Shown here in pieces: positions 48,134 through 58,959 of a DNA stretch of 64,000 bases; the first letter of the stretch is position 1, and every line of letters starts with the position of its first letter. Origin of the DNA: Hemerocallis citrina (Eukaryota; Streptophyta; Magnoliopsida; Asparagales; Asphodelaceae); NCBI GenBank assembly GCA_017893485.1, contig CM030368.1, forward strand, positions 172,693,004 to 172,757,003. The letters are read 5' to 3'. The position numbers and the translations under genes were made by a program. The notes under the pieces were generated by a model. It was not told the origin of the DNA, did no database searches, and worked only from the letters and a program-made list of their open reading frames with translations.

Positions 48134-48350
48134 AACTGGGTTGGGTTTGAAGGGAAAAGTGGTCGATGGAAAGGGAGGAAGAGGTGAGGCCGTGGAGGTA
48201 GTCGGGGAGGGGTTTGCGGTCGGGGAAGGTGACGAAGGGGAGGCGGTGGAGGTGGGCGGACTGGAGATAGTCGGTGTGTTTGAGGTGCTGGTGGCGGAGA
48301 AAGAAGAGGAGGGTTTCGAGGGAGTAGAGGTTTCCGAGCTTGCAGTGGTA
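48134..48350 (-). pseudogene. Captured fragment of CDC73 (PAF1 complex)
   Basis: The minus strand reads CKLGNLYSLETLLFFLRHQH, LKHTDYLQSAHLHRLPFVTF and PDRKPLPDYLHGLTSS. This aligns with the N-terminal region of plant CDC73, where I recall LYTLEALVHYVKN, LKHGEYMQS and PAVTLPDRKPLLDYL. CDC73 is a subunit of the nuclear PAF1 transcription-elongation complex. The codons are strongly C-ending, unlike the AT-rich surroundings, as expected for DNA taken from a gene. Several family-typical residues differ and no further CDC73 exon is seen. Confidence 0.8.
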
Positions 48351-48702
48351 GGAGGTGAGGGAGGAGGACGGGAAGAAGAGTAGAAGACTAGCCGACGGCT
48401 ACGACTAGGGTTGAAAAATCAAAAAAATTTTAAAGAAAGACTGGGCCTGGACCTGGAATTTATTCTGGGTCTGGGTTTTAAAATATAAAAATTAGATTAA
48501 ATATATATTAAATATATTCGGTATGGTACGATATACCAACGGTATGAAAATTTTGTACCAGTACCATACCATCAAAAATCGGTATGGTACAATATCGAAA
48601 ATTTGGTACGGTATTACCAAGTTTCGGTGTTTTTTGGTATGGTAATGGTATGGTACAGTATGGTACGGTAATATGGTATTTTTTGACACCCCTAGTTTAA
48701 AC

Positions 48703-49778
48703 AAAACTTTTTTAAATTCTCATCATAATCACTATGGGGTTCCTCAAACCATAAACTTATAGAGAAAAATTAGATGACTAGTCCTATGGTTACAAATTTC
48801 GTTAGGAAAATTTGCTCCCACTAACTAGCAGGAAACCTATTAATTTTCTTAGACTTGATATGTCAAATTAACATCCGATTTCTTTGGCCTCCAATACTTA
48901 ACGATAAACATCTGTTGGGGAGTTTACCATTATTTATTGGTCGAGTGTGCACCATTATCAAGAATCTAAAATTGATTGCATAAATTAAGTCCTCGATGGA
49001 AGAATCTCTTTTCATGCTACCAATTCATATTCTAACTTAAAGAAATTTACACTTATAGTCCATGTTAAGTACCCTCCGTTAGGGAGCTTCACAAAGGAAG
49101 ACAAGGTACCATTTGAATACTATTGTGAATAGATAATGGAAGGTTGTGGGTTTCATTAAGAATCCTCTCCCACTCGATATTTTTATATGAGGAAATTAAA
49201 AGACATATCTGTTTTTGGCTCAATTAACATTCAATACAATTTAAAATAGAAATATCAACAAAAATAAAACATTCATCCCCCAACCAAACACATGGCCAGA
49301 ACAATTTAGATGTATCCCTGCAATAGAGAACCTAGAGATCTAGTCTGCATGTCCTCCTTCTTTGCTTTGTTTTTTGCTTCATCGACATTTACAAAATTTA
49401 AACTACCTCAATATAAGGAGGCTTACATTAAATTACAATAAAACTACTTCAACATAAGGAGGTTTACATCAATGAATAACAAAACTACCTCAACATAAGG
49501 AGGTTTACATCGATGAACAACAAAATAAAAAATAACAAGTTCTGGCCATGGGGGGATTCACACAAATATACACATACAACCACAGACAGTATAATAATCC
49601 AAGACAGCGGAAAGCAAAATTAGACAATCTTATAATTATAACTGTATCTACCAATATCATCTAAGATCTCAAATAATCAACTTAATACCAATAAGTAAAA
49701 AGATCTAAGAATTATGAATAATTATTAGATCTTAAACATATATTAAAAAAAATTGAGATCTAAATAATTGGTGTAGTT
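48703..49778 (-). other. Copia C leader (part 1)
   Basis: Non-coding leader between gag and the LINE insertion. It contains short direct repeats of AACATAAGGAGGTTTACAT (49428-49515). No gene seen. Confidence 0.6.
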
Positions 49779-52521
49779 TCAGATGTTTTTAGCAGACTTC
49801 TGCGCAATGCGTGGGAAGCCCAGGCCATAGATGGCTTGGGTGAATCACGATTTTTTCCTGGTGTTCTTAATCTGCAAAATGCGGATGATACTATCATCTT
49901 TGCGAAACCAAATTCTCACTCTCTCCGTAATCTCAAACTACTCCGTTATTTGTTCGAATTGGCTTCGGGCCTTACTATCAACTTCCAAAAATCGTCTGTT
50001 CTTTGGCTGGGAGGTTCGCCTAACGGCCAGCTAGAAATTTCTAATTTCTTCAACTGTCCTATCGCTTCCTTCCCTATTACGTATTTGGGAGTGCCCTTAA
50101 GATGGGGGAAACTGCATAGATCTGACTGGGTGCCTTTGGTGGATAAGGTGGAATCCAGACCGAATGTTTGGACGGGCAAGTTGCTCTTAAAAGGAGGCAG
50201 ACTGGTCCTCCTTAATTCGGTGCTATCTTCTATCCCCCTCTTTATGATGTCCTTCTATTTCGTCCCTTCCTGGGTTATAAAGAGAATTGACCAAATTCGG
50301 AGTAATTTTTTCTGGTCAGGCTCCCCCAATCACCATCCGGGATCCCACCTTGCCAATTGGACCTTAGTCTGCTCTTCCAAGGAGGCAGGGGGTCTGGGAG
50401 TCCTCAATCTTCACAACCATAACATTGCTCTCTTGGGTAAATGGCTCTGGAAATTCCTCAAATTCGATCATTTACCTTGGATTCAATGTATCAAGGCTAA
50501 CTGCTATCCAGATGGCTATTGGTGGGTCTTTCCCAACCATGTCCATCGTTTCGCCTCCCCATTCTGGAAAGGTATTTGGAAAGCTGCCACTGCTTTCCAA
50601 TGTGGCATTTCCCATATCTGTTTTGATGGATCCAAGACTCTGTTCTGGAATGATCTGTGGATCGGCAACGCCAAATTGGCTTCCTCCTATCCTGCTCTCT
50701 ACCGGTTGGCAGCCGCCCCGCGCGCTACGGTAGCAGAATCCTTCACCCTCATAAACTCTTGACGAGTCTGGACCGTCCATTTCACTACTAGCCTTCCCCC
50801 TCATTTATCCTCCTAGTTCATTGCGCTTCTTTCCTCATTGGACAATTATGATTGGCACCTTATGGAAGATTTCTCTTGGCGATGGCATTCGACAGGAGTC
50901 TTCTCTGTCAAATCTTTTTATCAGTTTCTCAATTTTAGAGGCATCCGCTCTCCTTTCGCCGAGTCCATTTGGCAATCATGTGCCCCGCTTAAGGTTAAAA
51001 TCGTTTCCTGGCTAGCTTTCAACAATAGACTTCTTACGGCTGAAGTTCTTAACAAAAGAAATCTGGCTTGGGGACAGAATTGTCCCCTTTGTGCCTCCTC
51101 GTTTGAGGACACCAATTACCTGTTTGTGGGATGAGAATTCTCGCGTCCGCTTTGGAAAATCTCCTCTCTCGCTTGGGAAGTCTCCGCCCTTCCTGCAAAC
51201 TTACATTCTTGTTGGTCGCGTCCTCCTACTAGCATTAAGTACCACCGCTCTTGGTACCTTTCAGTTCAAATCATTATCTGGGTTTTATGGTTGGAAAGGA
51301 ATAAAAGATTATTTAGGCAGTGCGCGTCCTCTCCTCCTTCCATCATTGAAGATTTTGTATTTCTTTTCAATTTTTGGTCCTCTACCTTAAAGCTTGAAGC
51401 TAAAAATGATCTTCACGGTTTTAGGCTGGTCGAAGCGATTCATTGTCTTCGCTCTTTACATGCTATTTAAGTTCTTCCTTTTCCCTTCTATTGGGTTTTA
51501 CATTACTAAATTTTGCTCTGATGTTCCCTTCTTTCTCCTCGCAGGATTGAGGCTGCTATGTGGGGTTTTTTGGGTTTTTGGCTGGCTGTTTCAATGTACC
51601 GCCATATTGCGGGGATGCTTTTGTTTTGCTAATGTTGCATGCAGTGGTACAGCACTATCTAGTCCCTAGTGGTGATCGCTGTATCATGCTGTTGCTTCTT
51701 CCTGGGATCTATAGTTTCTGATCTTCAGCCATTCCTACCCCTGTTGGTAGTTAGTTTGGATGGTTTCTGCCGAGGCTGTGTTTGTTTTTTGTTGACGGTT
51801 GCGATGTAGCGTCCTATAGCGGTTTTGTTTTTGTTTTACCGCTGTTGTTATGCGGTGGAATCCAGCTCTCTTTTCCCTTACAGTTACCTTTGGTTTCTTG
51901 GTACTGTGACTCCCTGGGATGTTCTTTAATCCCACTTGGTTTTATATGCTCATGTTAATATTATTCTGATGGTCCTTTATTATGCTCCTTCTATTTAGCT
52001 TGTATTATTGGTTTGGATGTAGTTCTTTTTCTACTGCTTTTTCGTTTTTTGCTGCTAGACATTTCGCTATGTCAGCAGTCGGGCTCTCATGCTAGCTTGG
52101 GTCTCTCTCTGTGTAGCCACTTATCGATTTCTTTAGTGCTTCTGTTGATGGTTCTGCTAACCTCCCTTTGGTGTAGCAATTTTGTGATGGAGCATCCTTT
52201 CTCGCGGTCTGGTTTGGGGCGCTCAGGGTCTCCTGTCTCGCTACGTTTAGCTTGGCCAGGCATCTCGGTGTTTCTGCCAATTGTAGTCTGGCTCTGCTTC
52301 GGTTGCGTCGCCTGGCTCGTGGCTTGTGGTCATTCGAGGCTACAGTGTTTTGTCCTGGGTCTGCTAGATCCTTCGATTCTCAGTCTTCATGTTTTAACTG
52401 TTGTATCGTTTGTTTACATCTTGTAAATCTTTTACTGTTACTTTACCGGTTCGTACTATCTTTTATTATATATATTTGATTGCGTGGCTGGAGCTTCTGG
52501 GCTCTATCCGGTTCATAAAAA
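49779..52521 (+). mobile_element. 5'-truncated LINE (L1-type)
   Basis: The element is flanked by a 17-bp direct repeat AAATAATTGGTGTAGTT (49762-49778, 52522-52538, partly overlapping the A tail). It ends GGGCTCTATCCGGTTCAT and an A run. It contains only the 3' half of ORF2, which together with the long TSD and the A tail is the classic product of incomplete target-primed reverse transcription. It is inserted in the leader of copia C. Confidence 0.93.
49836..51135 (+). pseudogene. LINE ORF2 C-terminal part (RT end and zf-RVT)
   Basis: An open frame of about 308 residues (49836-50762) begins within the RT: NADDTIIFAKPN, where L1 elements have FADD, then GLTINFQKSSVLWLGG, YLGVPLRWGKLHRSDW, WTGKLLLKGGRLVLLNSVLS and LFMMSFYFVPSWV. 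After a stop, a second frame (50838-51134) holds the zinc-binding module following LINE RTs: SLKS-like VKSFYQFLNF, LKVKIVSWLAFNNRLLTAEV and CPLCASSFEDTNYLF. The N-terminal endonuclease and RT fingers are absent because of the truncation. Confidence 0.9.
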
Positions 52522-52538
52522 AAATAATTGGTGTAGTT

Positions 52539-52797
52539 AGTACTTAAATAAAACTGTGAACAACTCAAAAAAATTATATGATTGATAGTAATGATCAGCC
52601 AATCATTATATGATTGATAGCAATCATATTAATCAATGAAAGGGATCAAAAAGGATCTGGCAACATGGGTCACTTTGTAACATGGGTCACTTTGTAAACA
52701 GAGAGTAAATAACCACCGGTATCTGATACGTGACTAAACAGAAAGTAAATAACCACATGGAGCAAATCCGATCTTGACCCCAAAAAAAAAAAATCTG

Positions 52798-52864
<67 letters not shown>
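52539..52864 (-). other. Copia C leader (part 2) and (TA)n insertion target
   Basis: Leader sequence with two short direct repeats (ATATGATTGATAG; ACATGGGTCACTTTGTAA). It ends in an uninterrupted (TA)n tract (52805-52860) next to the MULE terminus. Confidence 0.7.
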
Positions 52865-52866
<2 letters not shown>

Positions 52867-52867
52867 T

Positions 52868-53333
52868 GATCTTCGGTTGCAAACGGACCGGAATGGGTCG
52901 GTTCGCACGGGCCCGTGCGAACTTCGATCTGGACCGTCCAGATTTTTTAATAAAATCTTGCCTTAACCCGTCGTTGGCAAGAACGGGTTAAGACAAAATT
53001 TTATTTAAAAAAATGGCCTTAACCCGTCCTTCCCAAGAACGGGTTAAGGCTATCTTTTTTCATTTTCGTTGACATACAGTTCATCTTCTTCTTCCGCTCT
53101 CTTCTTCTTTCTTCGACGAACCCAAATCCAAACGACGGAAAAAAACCCTAAAAAACCCTAGCTCCGACGCTCGAAACCCTCGAACTCCCTCTTCTCTCCC
53201 AACTCCGAAGATCGAAACCCTCGAACTCCGACGATCGAAACTCTAGATTCTCTTCCCCTCTTCGGTACGAAATCGGAACCCTAGTTCTCTTCCAAAACCC
53301 ATTGCTTGGCTTGATTTCGACCTATTCCGTAAG
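52868..53333 (+). promoter_or_regulatory. Left TIR outer part: palindromes, promoter region and 5'UTR exon
   Basis: From the end inward: a perfect 22-bp palindrome centred on CACGGGCCCGTG (52901-52922); two hairpins of TTAACCCGT...ACGGGTTAA form (52963-52992, 53017-53049); then a pyrimidine-rich leader with AAACCCTA words typical of plant 5'UTRs, ending CCGTAAG|GTATAC at 53333. The same order is found inverted at 63038-63517. No obvious TATA box. Confidence 0.7.
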
Positions 53334-55972
53334 GTATACACTATTTCTTTAACCCAATAATCTACATTTGTATTTTTTTTCGAATTTGTGTGTAGTAATT
53401 TATTTAGAAATTGGGAAAAAATTTAAATGCGTTAGTAGATTTTGGATGTAGATTCGGGTTGACCTTAAGTATATTCAATTGCCGAATTACGATGCTTGCA
53501 TTAGTAACTAGTAGAATTAGAATTGTATATATGAAATTAGTTATAAACTTTTCAGTGCGGTTATGGTTGAAAACCCTGCGAACGACCGTAAAAAAATACG
53601 AAACTTTCCGAGTAGGTTCGTCTCACGTAGTACAAGCCAAACCCACTTGTAGAAGCGAGTTTCGACTCACGGTTCGAGAGTTACGGCCGCGTATTGCTTT
53701 CGGTTGGAAAAAATCAAGTATAGCGGTGCACGGCCGTATATCGCAAACCGTGACTCGAAACTCGCTTCTACAAGTTCGGGTGGCTTGCACTACGTGAATT
53801 CGACCAAGTCGGAAAGTTTTAAAATTTTCGGATGCCGTTTGTGCGGTTTTCTCAACTTCCCTGCATGTGAATTTTTGACTTAGAATTTTGTAAGTGCGGT
53901 TAGATTAGATTAGAAAACCCTTCGAACGACCTCCCAAAAATACAAAACTTTGCGGGCCGGTTGGTGTCCCCAAGGAGAAGCCACCCGAACTTGTAGAAGT
54001 GAGTTTCGACTCACGGTTCGAGAGATACGGTCGCGTATCGCTTTCGGTTGAAAAAAACTATAATAAAGCGGTATACGGTCGTATCTCGCAAACCGTGAGT
54101 CGAAACTCGCTTCTACAAGTTCGGGTGGCTTGCCCTACGTGAACCCGACCAACTCTGAAAGTTTTAAAATTTTCGGATGCCGTTTGTGCGGTTTTCTCAA
54201 CTTCCTCGCATTATAAGTTTTAGACTTAGAATTTTATTCGTGCGGGTAGATTAGAAAACCCTCCAAACGGCCTCCAAAAAATACGAAACTTTGCGATTTG
54301 GTTGGTGACACGTACAAGAAGTGACCCGAAGTTGTAGAAGTGAATTTCGACTCACGGTCCGAGAGATACGGCCGCGTATCGGTTTTGATTGGAAAAAAAC
54401 AACTAAAGCCGGTACACGGCCGTATCTCCCGAACCGTGAGTTGAAACTCGCTTCTACAAGTTCGGGTGGCTTGCCCTACGTGAATCCGACCTAGTCGGAA
54501 AGATTTACAATTTTCGGGTGCCGTTTGTACGGTTTTCTCAACTTTCTTGCACTACAAGTTTTAGACTTAGAATTTTCTAAGTGCGGGTAGATTAGAAAAC
54601 CCTTCAAACGGCCTCCAAAAAATACAAAACTTTGCGAATTGGTTAGTGTCACCTACGAGAAGCCAAACGAACTTGTAGAAGTGAGTTTCGACTCACGGTT
54701 CGTGAGATACGGCCGCGTATCGCTTACGGTTGGGAAAAAACCTAGTAAAGCGATAGACGGCCGTATCTCGTAAACCGTGACTCGAAACTCGCTTCTACAA
54801 GTTCGGGTGGCTTGCCCTACGTGAATCCGACCAACTCGGAAAGTTTTAAAATTTTCGGATGCCGTTTGTGTGGTTTTCTCAGCTTTCTCGCATTACAAGT
54901 TTTAGCTTTAGAATTTTCTAAGTGCGGGTAGCTTAGAAAACCCTTCAAACGGCCTCCAAAAAATACGAAACTTTGCGATTTGGTTGGTGTCACCTACGAG
55001 AAGCCAAACCAACTTGTAAAAGTGAGTTTCGACTCACGGTTCGTGAGATACGGCCACGTATCGCTTACGGTTTGGAAAAAACCTAGTAAAGCGATAGACG
55101 GCCGTATCTCGCAAACCGTGACTCGAAACTCACTTCTACAAGTTCGGGTGGCTTGCCTTACGTGAAACCGACCAACTTGGAAAGTTTTAAAATTTTTGGA
55201 TGCCGTTTGTGCGGTTTTCTCAACTTCCTCAATTGAGAAGTTTTAGACTTAGAATTTTGTAAGTGCGGGTAGGTTAGAAAACCCTTCAAACGACCTCCAA
55301 AAAATACGAAACTTTGCGATTTGGTTGGTGTCACCCACGAGAAGCAAAACCAACTTGTAGAAGTGAGTTTCGACTCACGGTTCGTGAGATACGGCCGCGT
55401 ATCGCTTACGGTTGGGAAAAAACCAAGTAAAGCGGTAGACGGCCGTATCTCGCGAACCGTGACTCGAAACTCGCTTCTACAAGTTCGGGTGGCTTGCCCT
55501 ACGTGAATTCCACCTAGACGGAAAGTTTTAAAATTTTCGGATTCCGTTTGCGCGGTATTGCGTCAATTCCTCAAGTGAGAAGTTTTTGACTTAGAATTTT
55601 TTTAAAACGGGCCGATTAGAAAGCGATACGAACCACCTCCAAAAAATACGAAACTTGGCGAGTTGTAAGGTGTTCCCTATGAGAAGTGACCCGAAGTTGT
55701 AGAAGTGAATTTCGACTCACGGTCCGAGACATACGGCCGCGTATCGGTTGAAGGTTGGAAAAAAACCTAATAAAGCGGTATACGGTCGTATCTCGGCAAA
55801 CCATGAGTCGAAACTCACTTGTACAAGTTGGTGTCGCTTGCCCTACGTGAATCCGACCTATTTACGAAAGTTTTATAGATTTATTTGTTTTCGTTTGTGC
55901 GTTTTTCAGTATAATCTCGGTATGTTTGTTTTGTTGTCATCTTTATCAACAACATTTTATTTTTTTTTTCAG
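53334..55972 (+). repeat. Left TIR intron: seven ~341-bp tandem units, each a hairpin
   Basis: The shared word TTCGACTCAC starts at 53661, 54004, 54346, 54687, 55028, 55369 and 55711, giving periods of 341-343 bp. Each unit contains a near-perfect inverted repeat of about 54 nt: AGAAGTGAGTTTCGACTCAC on one side and GTGAGTCGAAACTCGCTTCT on the other, separated by a short A-rich loop. The array lies between donor GTATAC (53334) and acceptor TTTTTTTCAG (ends 55972), the predicted 5'UTR intron of the PMD gene. Confidence 0.88.
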
Positions 55973-55980
55973 GTAGCTAA

Positions 55981-57737
55981 ATGGCTAGAACAAGGCAACC
56001 GAGAATCGAGTCTAGTAACACTAGTGACGCACCAACTACTGAGGTAAGATCGATTACTATTATTGGTTTTAAATACAAACATGTAACATTATCTCAATAA
56101 TAACATTTGTTATATTTATTATCTCAATAATAACATTTGTTATATATCGATTACTATTATTGGTTTTAAGATTCATTCACTCTGTGAAGCTAGATCGGCC
56201 ACTCCTTACAGCTCTAGTCGAGCGATGGAGGCCGGAGACCCACACATTCCACCTGCCTGTGGGTGAGATGACTGTGACCCTACAGGATGTGGCAATGATA
56301 ACAGGACTACCAGTCGATGGGTTTGTCGTGACGGGGAACATGGACTTCGATCGAGTTGAAGTTGTTCGGGACTTACTCGGTATCGACCTGCAGTTGGTAG
56401 TTCTCCAAATGCAAGAGGCCGCCGAAAAAAATATCCGCGAAAATGCCCCCGCAGATTCTGATGAAGATGTATTGAATGAACAAATAGAAGCTGCAAAGCT
56501 TAAAGCGGAGAAAGAGGTGATGGATGACGCTTTCGAGGGTAAATCACTTTACATCACCTGGTTAAAATTTCAGTTCAAGGAGGAATATTTGAACCCCGAG
56601 TCGGGTGAGGATGACCTGACGTACTATGCACGTGCATACATTTTTAGTTTGATAGGGGGACTTATCTTCCCGAACTCATCCGGATCAACCGTGCCGCTGA
56701 TGTACCTACGGTTGTTGGAGGATTTCCGGTATGCGGGTCGCTTTAGTTGGGGGAGTGCGGCACTGGCGCTACTATACAGGAATTTGTGCACATGTTCTTT
56801 AAGTGGCGTACAGATGGGTGGCCCCATGGTGCTGATGCAGATATGGAGTTGGGAACGCATCCACATCGGACGTCCCCGTATTATTAAGCCTACACCGGAA
56901 TTTTTGGCCGACCCCGGGGCAGCAGAGTTGTTACCTCCTGTAGGAGCATATTGGGCCGGCCGACACACGTGGGTCGATAACCCACGCCAATCGCTGACCT
57001 ACTATAGAGATGAGTTGGACAACCTGCGGGACGAGTTCATCAACTGGGAACCGTACTCGGCCGACAGGTTGCAACACGTTCCTCCAGTCTGCCTAGATAG
57101 ATCCCTTTGGTTGACGGCTGCACCTCTTGTGAACTTTTCGGTTGTGGAGTTCCAGTATCCTGACAGGGTCCTGCGGCAATTCGGATATCAACAAAAGATT
57201 CCCGATGTCAGGTCTTACGATAAAAAGTTACACGAGGTCAGGGGAACGGGACGGGTGCCCAACTTCGATTGGGCTGATTTTCATCGTTATCATGTAGCCA
57301 ACTGGAACACCATGCGGCGTCAAATGACACTGAATTTGATGTATGTCGCGATTCCATACGATGGCTCCCTCCAGCAGGCATACTTGATGTGGTACAAGCG
57401 AATAACCCGGTTGTTCGTTTCTCCAACGGCCGCCGTACCAGCTGGGGTGCAACTTCCGATTCCCCCCACCCAGGTAGATCCACCTCCAGCATATTCCTCC
57501 TCCCAGCCGATGTACCAACCAAGGGCTGAGGCACATCGAAAAGCGATCAGTCAAATTTCATATAGTTTGTACGCATGTACTGTGTTTAATTGATGTACAC
57601 TAATTTTGAATGATGTTTAAATTGGAATTTTTCACCAACTGTAGATTGAAAACGCATGGGAGGTTGTCCGAACAACTGCTCGTGTCCTGAAGACTAGGAT
57701 ACCCGACAGCTTCAAGACGGTAATCCGGGTTAAGTAG
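55981..57737 (+). CDS. Plant mobile domain (PMD) protein carried by the MULE
   Basis: After acceptor TTTTTTTCAG at 55972, an ATG at 55981 opens MARTRQPRIESSNTSDAPTT then E, ending at donor GAG|GTAAGA (56043). The main exon (open from about 56160 to 57593) holds the PMD core: KLDRPLLTALVERWRPETHT, LPVGEMTVTLQDVAMITGLP, then a charged insert (AAKLKAEKEVMDDAF), FSWGSAALALLYRNLCTCSL, GGPMVLMQIWSWERI and a Pro-rich tail. These are hallmarks of the PMD family (MAIN/MAIL1-like), nuclear proteins linked to TE silencing; many PMD genes are carried by transposons. A further exon-like piece (57647-57737; IENAWEVVRTTARVLKTRIP, stop TAG) may be the C-terminus. How exon 1 joins the main exon is unclear: phases do not fit the obvious acceptor at 56170, though an acceptor at 56189 fits. 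The exon giving the usual residues before LDRPL may be lost. Confidence 0.75.
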
Positions 57738-58380
57738 AGAGATATTGGCAGAACTAAAACCCCTATATGTGAAGTATTGGACGAAAGTACTGCCAATATC
57801 TATCTCTTTAACCCGTTATTGCTGATAACGGGTTAGATTAAATTAAACCGCTAATGCCAACAACGGGTTAAGTAGAGAGATATTGGCCGAACTAAAACCC
57901 ATATATGTGAAGTGTTGGACCAAAGTACTGCCAATACCTATCTCTTTAACCCGTTATTGCTGATAACGGGTTAGATTAAATTAAACCGCTAATGCCAACA
58001 ACGGGTTAAGTAGAGAGATATTGGCCGAACTAAAACCCATATATGTGAAGTGTGGGACCAAAGTACTGCCAATATCTATCTCTTTAACCCGTTATTGCTG
58101 ATAACGGATTAGGTTAAATTAAACCGTTAACGTGAACAACGGGTTAGGTAGAGAGATATTGGCCGAACTAAAACCCCTATATGTGAAGTATTGGACCAAA
58201 GTACTGTCAATATCTATCTCCTTAACCCGTTATTGCTGATAACGGGTTAGATTGTATTAAACCGTTAACGCCAACAACGGGTTAAGTAGAGAGATATTGG
58301 CCGAACTTACATGTGAAGTATTGGTTAAGGACTGCCAATATCTATCCCCTTAATCAGTTATCCCCAACGACGGGGTAGTT
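57731..58380. repeat. 138-bp tandem array of AACCCGTT palindromes
   Basis: Five units start with TAAGTAGAGAGATATTGG (or one variant) at 57731, 57869, 58007, 58145 and 58283, exactly 138 bp apart. Each holds a perfect hairpin, TAACCCGTTAT - TGCTG - ATAACGGGTTA, in most units, and an outer inverted pair AGAGATATTGGC / GCCAATATCTATCTCT. The array lies between the convergent genes. The palindrome is the same kind as in the outer TIRs. Confidence 0.92.
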
Positions 58381-58959
58381 TATAAAATATCTGCAACATC
58401 TCGTCTTCTGAATACTGCATACATTTCACAATTTTCCCCAATATAGATATATCATCCACAAAATACACAATCTCCAACACAAATAACAAATCTGTTCACA
58501 TCGGATGGCAGACAGTTTTCGTTAACACAAAATTCACAGACAGAACGAGTTCCCCAAATTGTACACATCTACCAATTTCACATTTTCCGACAGCAATAAG
58601 CAATCACAACCAAAATGCCTGGTCAAAATCCATAGTAACATATCTTTGTTCACAAATACACAAAATAAACTGACATACATAAATTACATTATGATTAAAA
58701 ACATCATTAATTTACTTGTACCAAACAAGCATACGACATTTATCCACACATATATACAATCCAAAAATAACACAATTTTTCAGCGCATTGCGTCTTTCCA
58801 TTTGGGCGCGTTTTTCTTGTTTCATTCCGGACCTATACCAGAAAATTAAAAAAAAAACACAGTTAACAATCCAGTCATAATATAAAATTCGGCAATTATT
58901 CGGTGATTATTTTGAAATTTTGATATGACATACATATTAATAAATTTCTTAAAGCCCCC
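58381..58959. other. Intergenic sequence of the MULE
   Basis: AT-rich DNA between the repeat array and the transposase 3' end. An open frame (58559-58849) has no recognisable domain. Confidence 0.5.

Larger units (their letters stand above)
45160..48694 (-). mobile_element. hAT-2: gene-capturing (Pack-type) hAT element, 3535 bp
   Basis: The ends are TAGGGGTGGTATACCG and ...TTTTTTGACACCCCTA, with a perfect 8-bp TSD GTTTAAAC (45152-45159, 48695-48702). Subterminal regions are dense in GGTACGGTA/TACCGTACC words. No transposase is seen. Inside are pieces of at least two host genes with intact-looking splice signals, all on the minus strand: CDC73 near the right end and DCAF13 near the left, with unidentified exons between. 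It could be transcribed as a chimera. Confidence 0.92.

Noticed and set aside
48141..48383. Gly/Glu-rich open frame on the plus strand
   Set aside because: It is the antisense shadow of the captured CDC73 fragment, whose minus-strand translation matches a real family.
53661..55870. Short repeated open frames (MVGVTYEKPNQLV-like) in the 341-bp array
   Set aside because: They arise once per repeat unit, inside a predicted intron, and both strands are open because of the hairpin symmetry. I see no sign of translation.
56206..57554. Minus-strand open frames across the PMD gene
   Set aside because: Shadows of the PMD coding strand, which alone shows a known domain.
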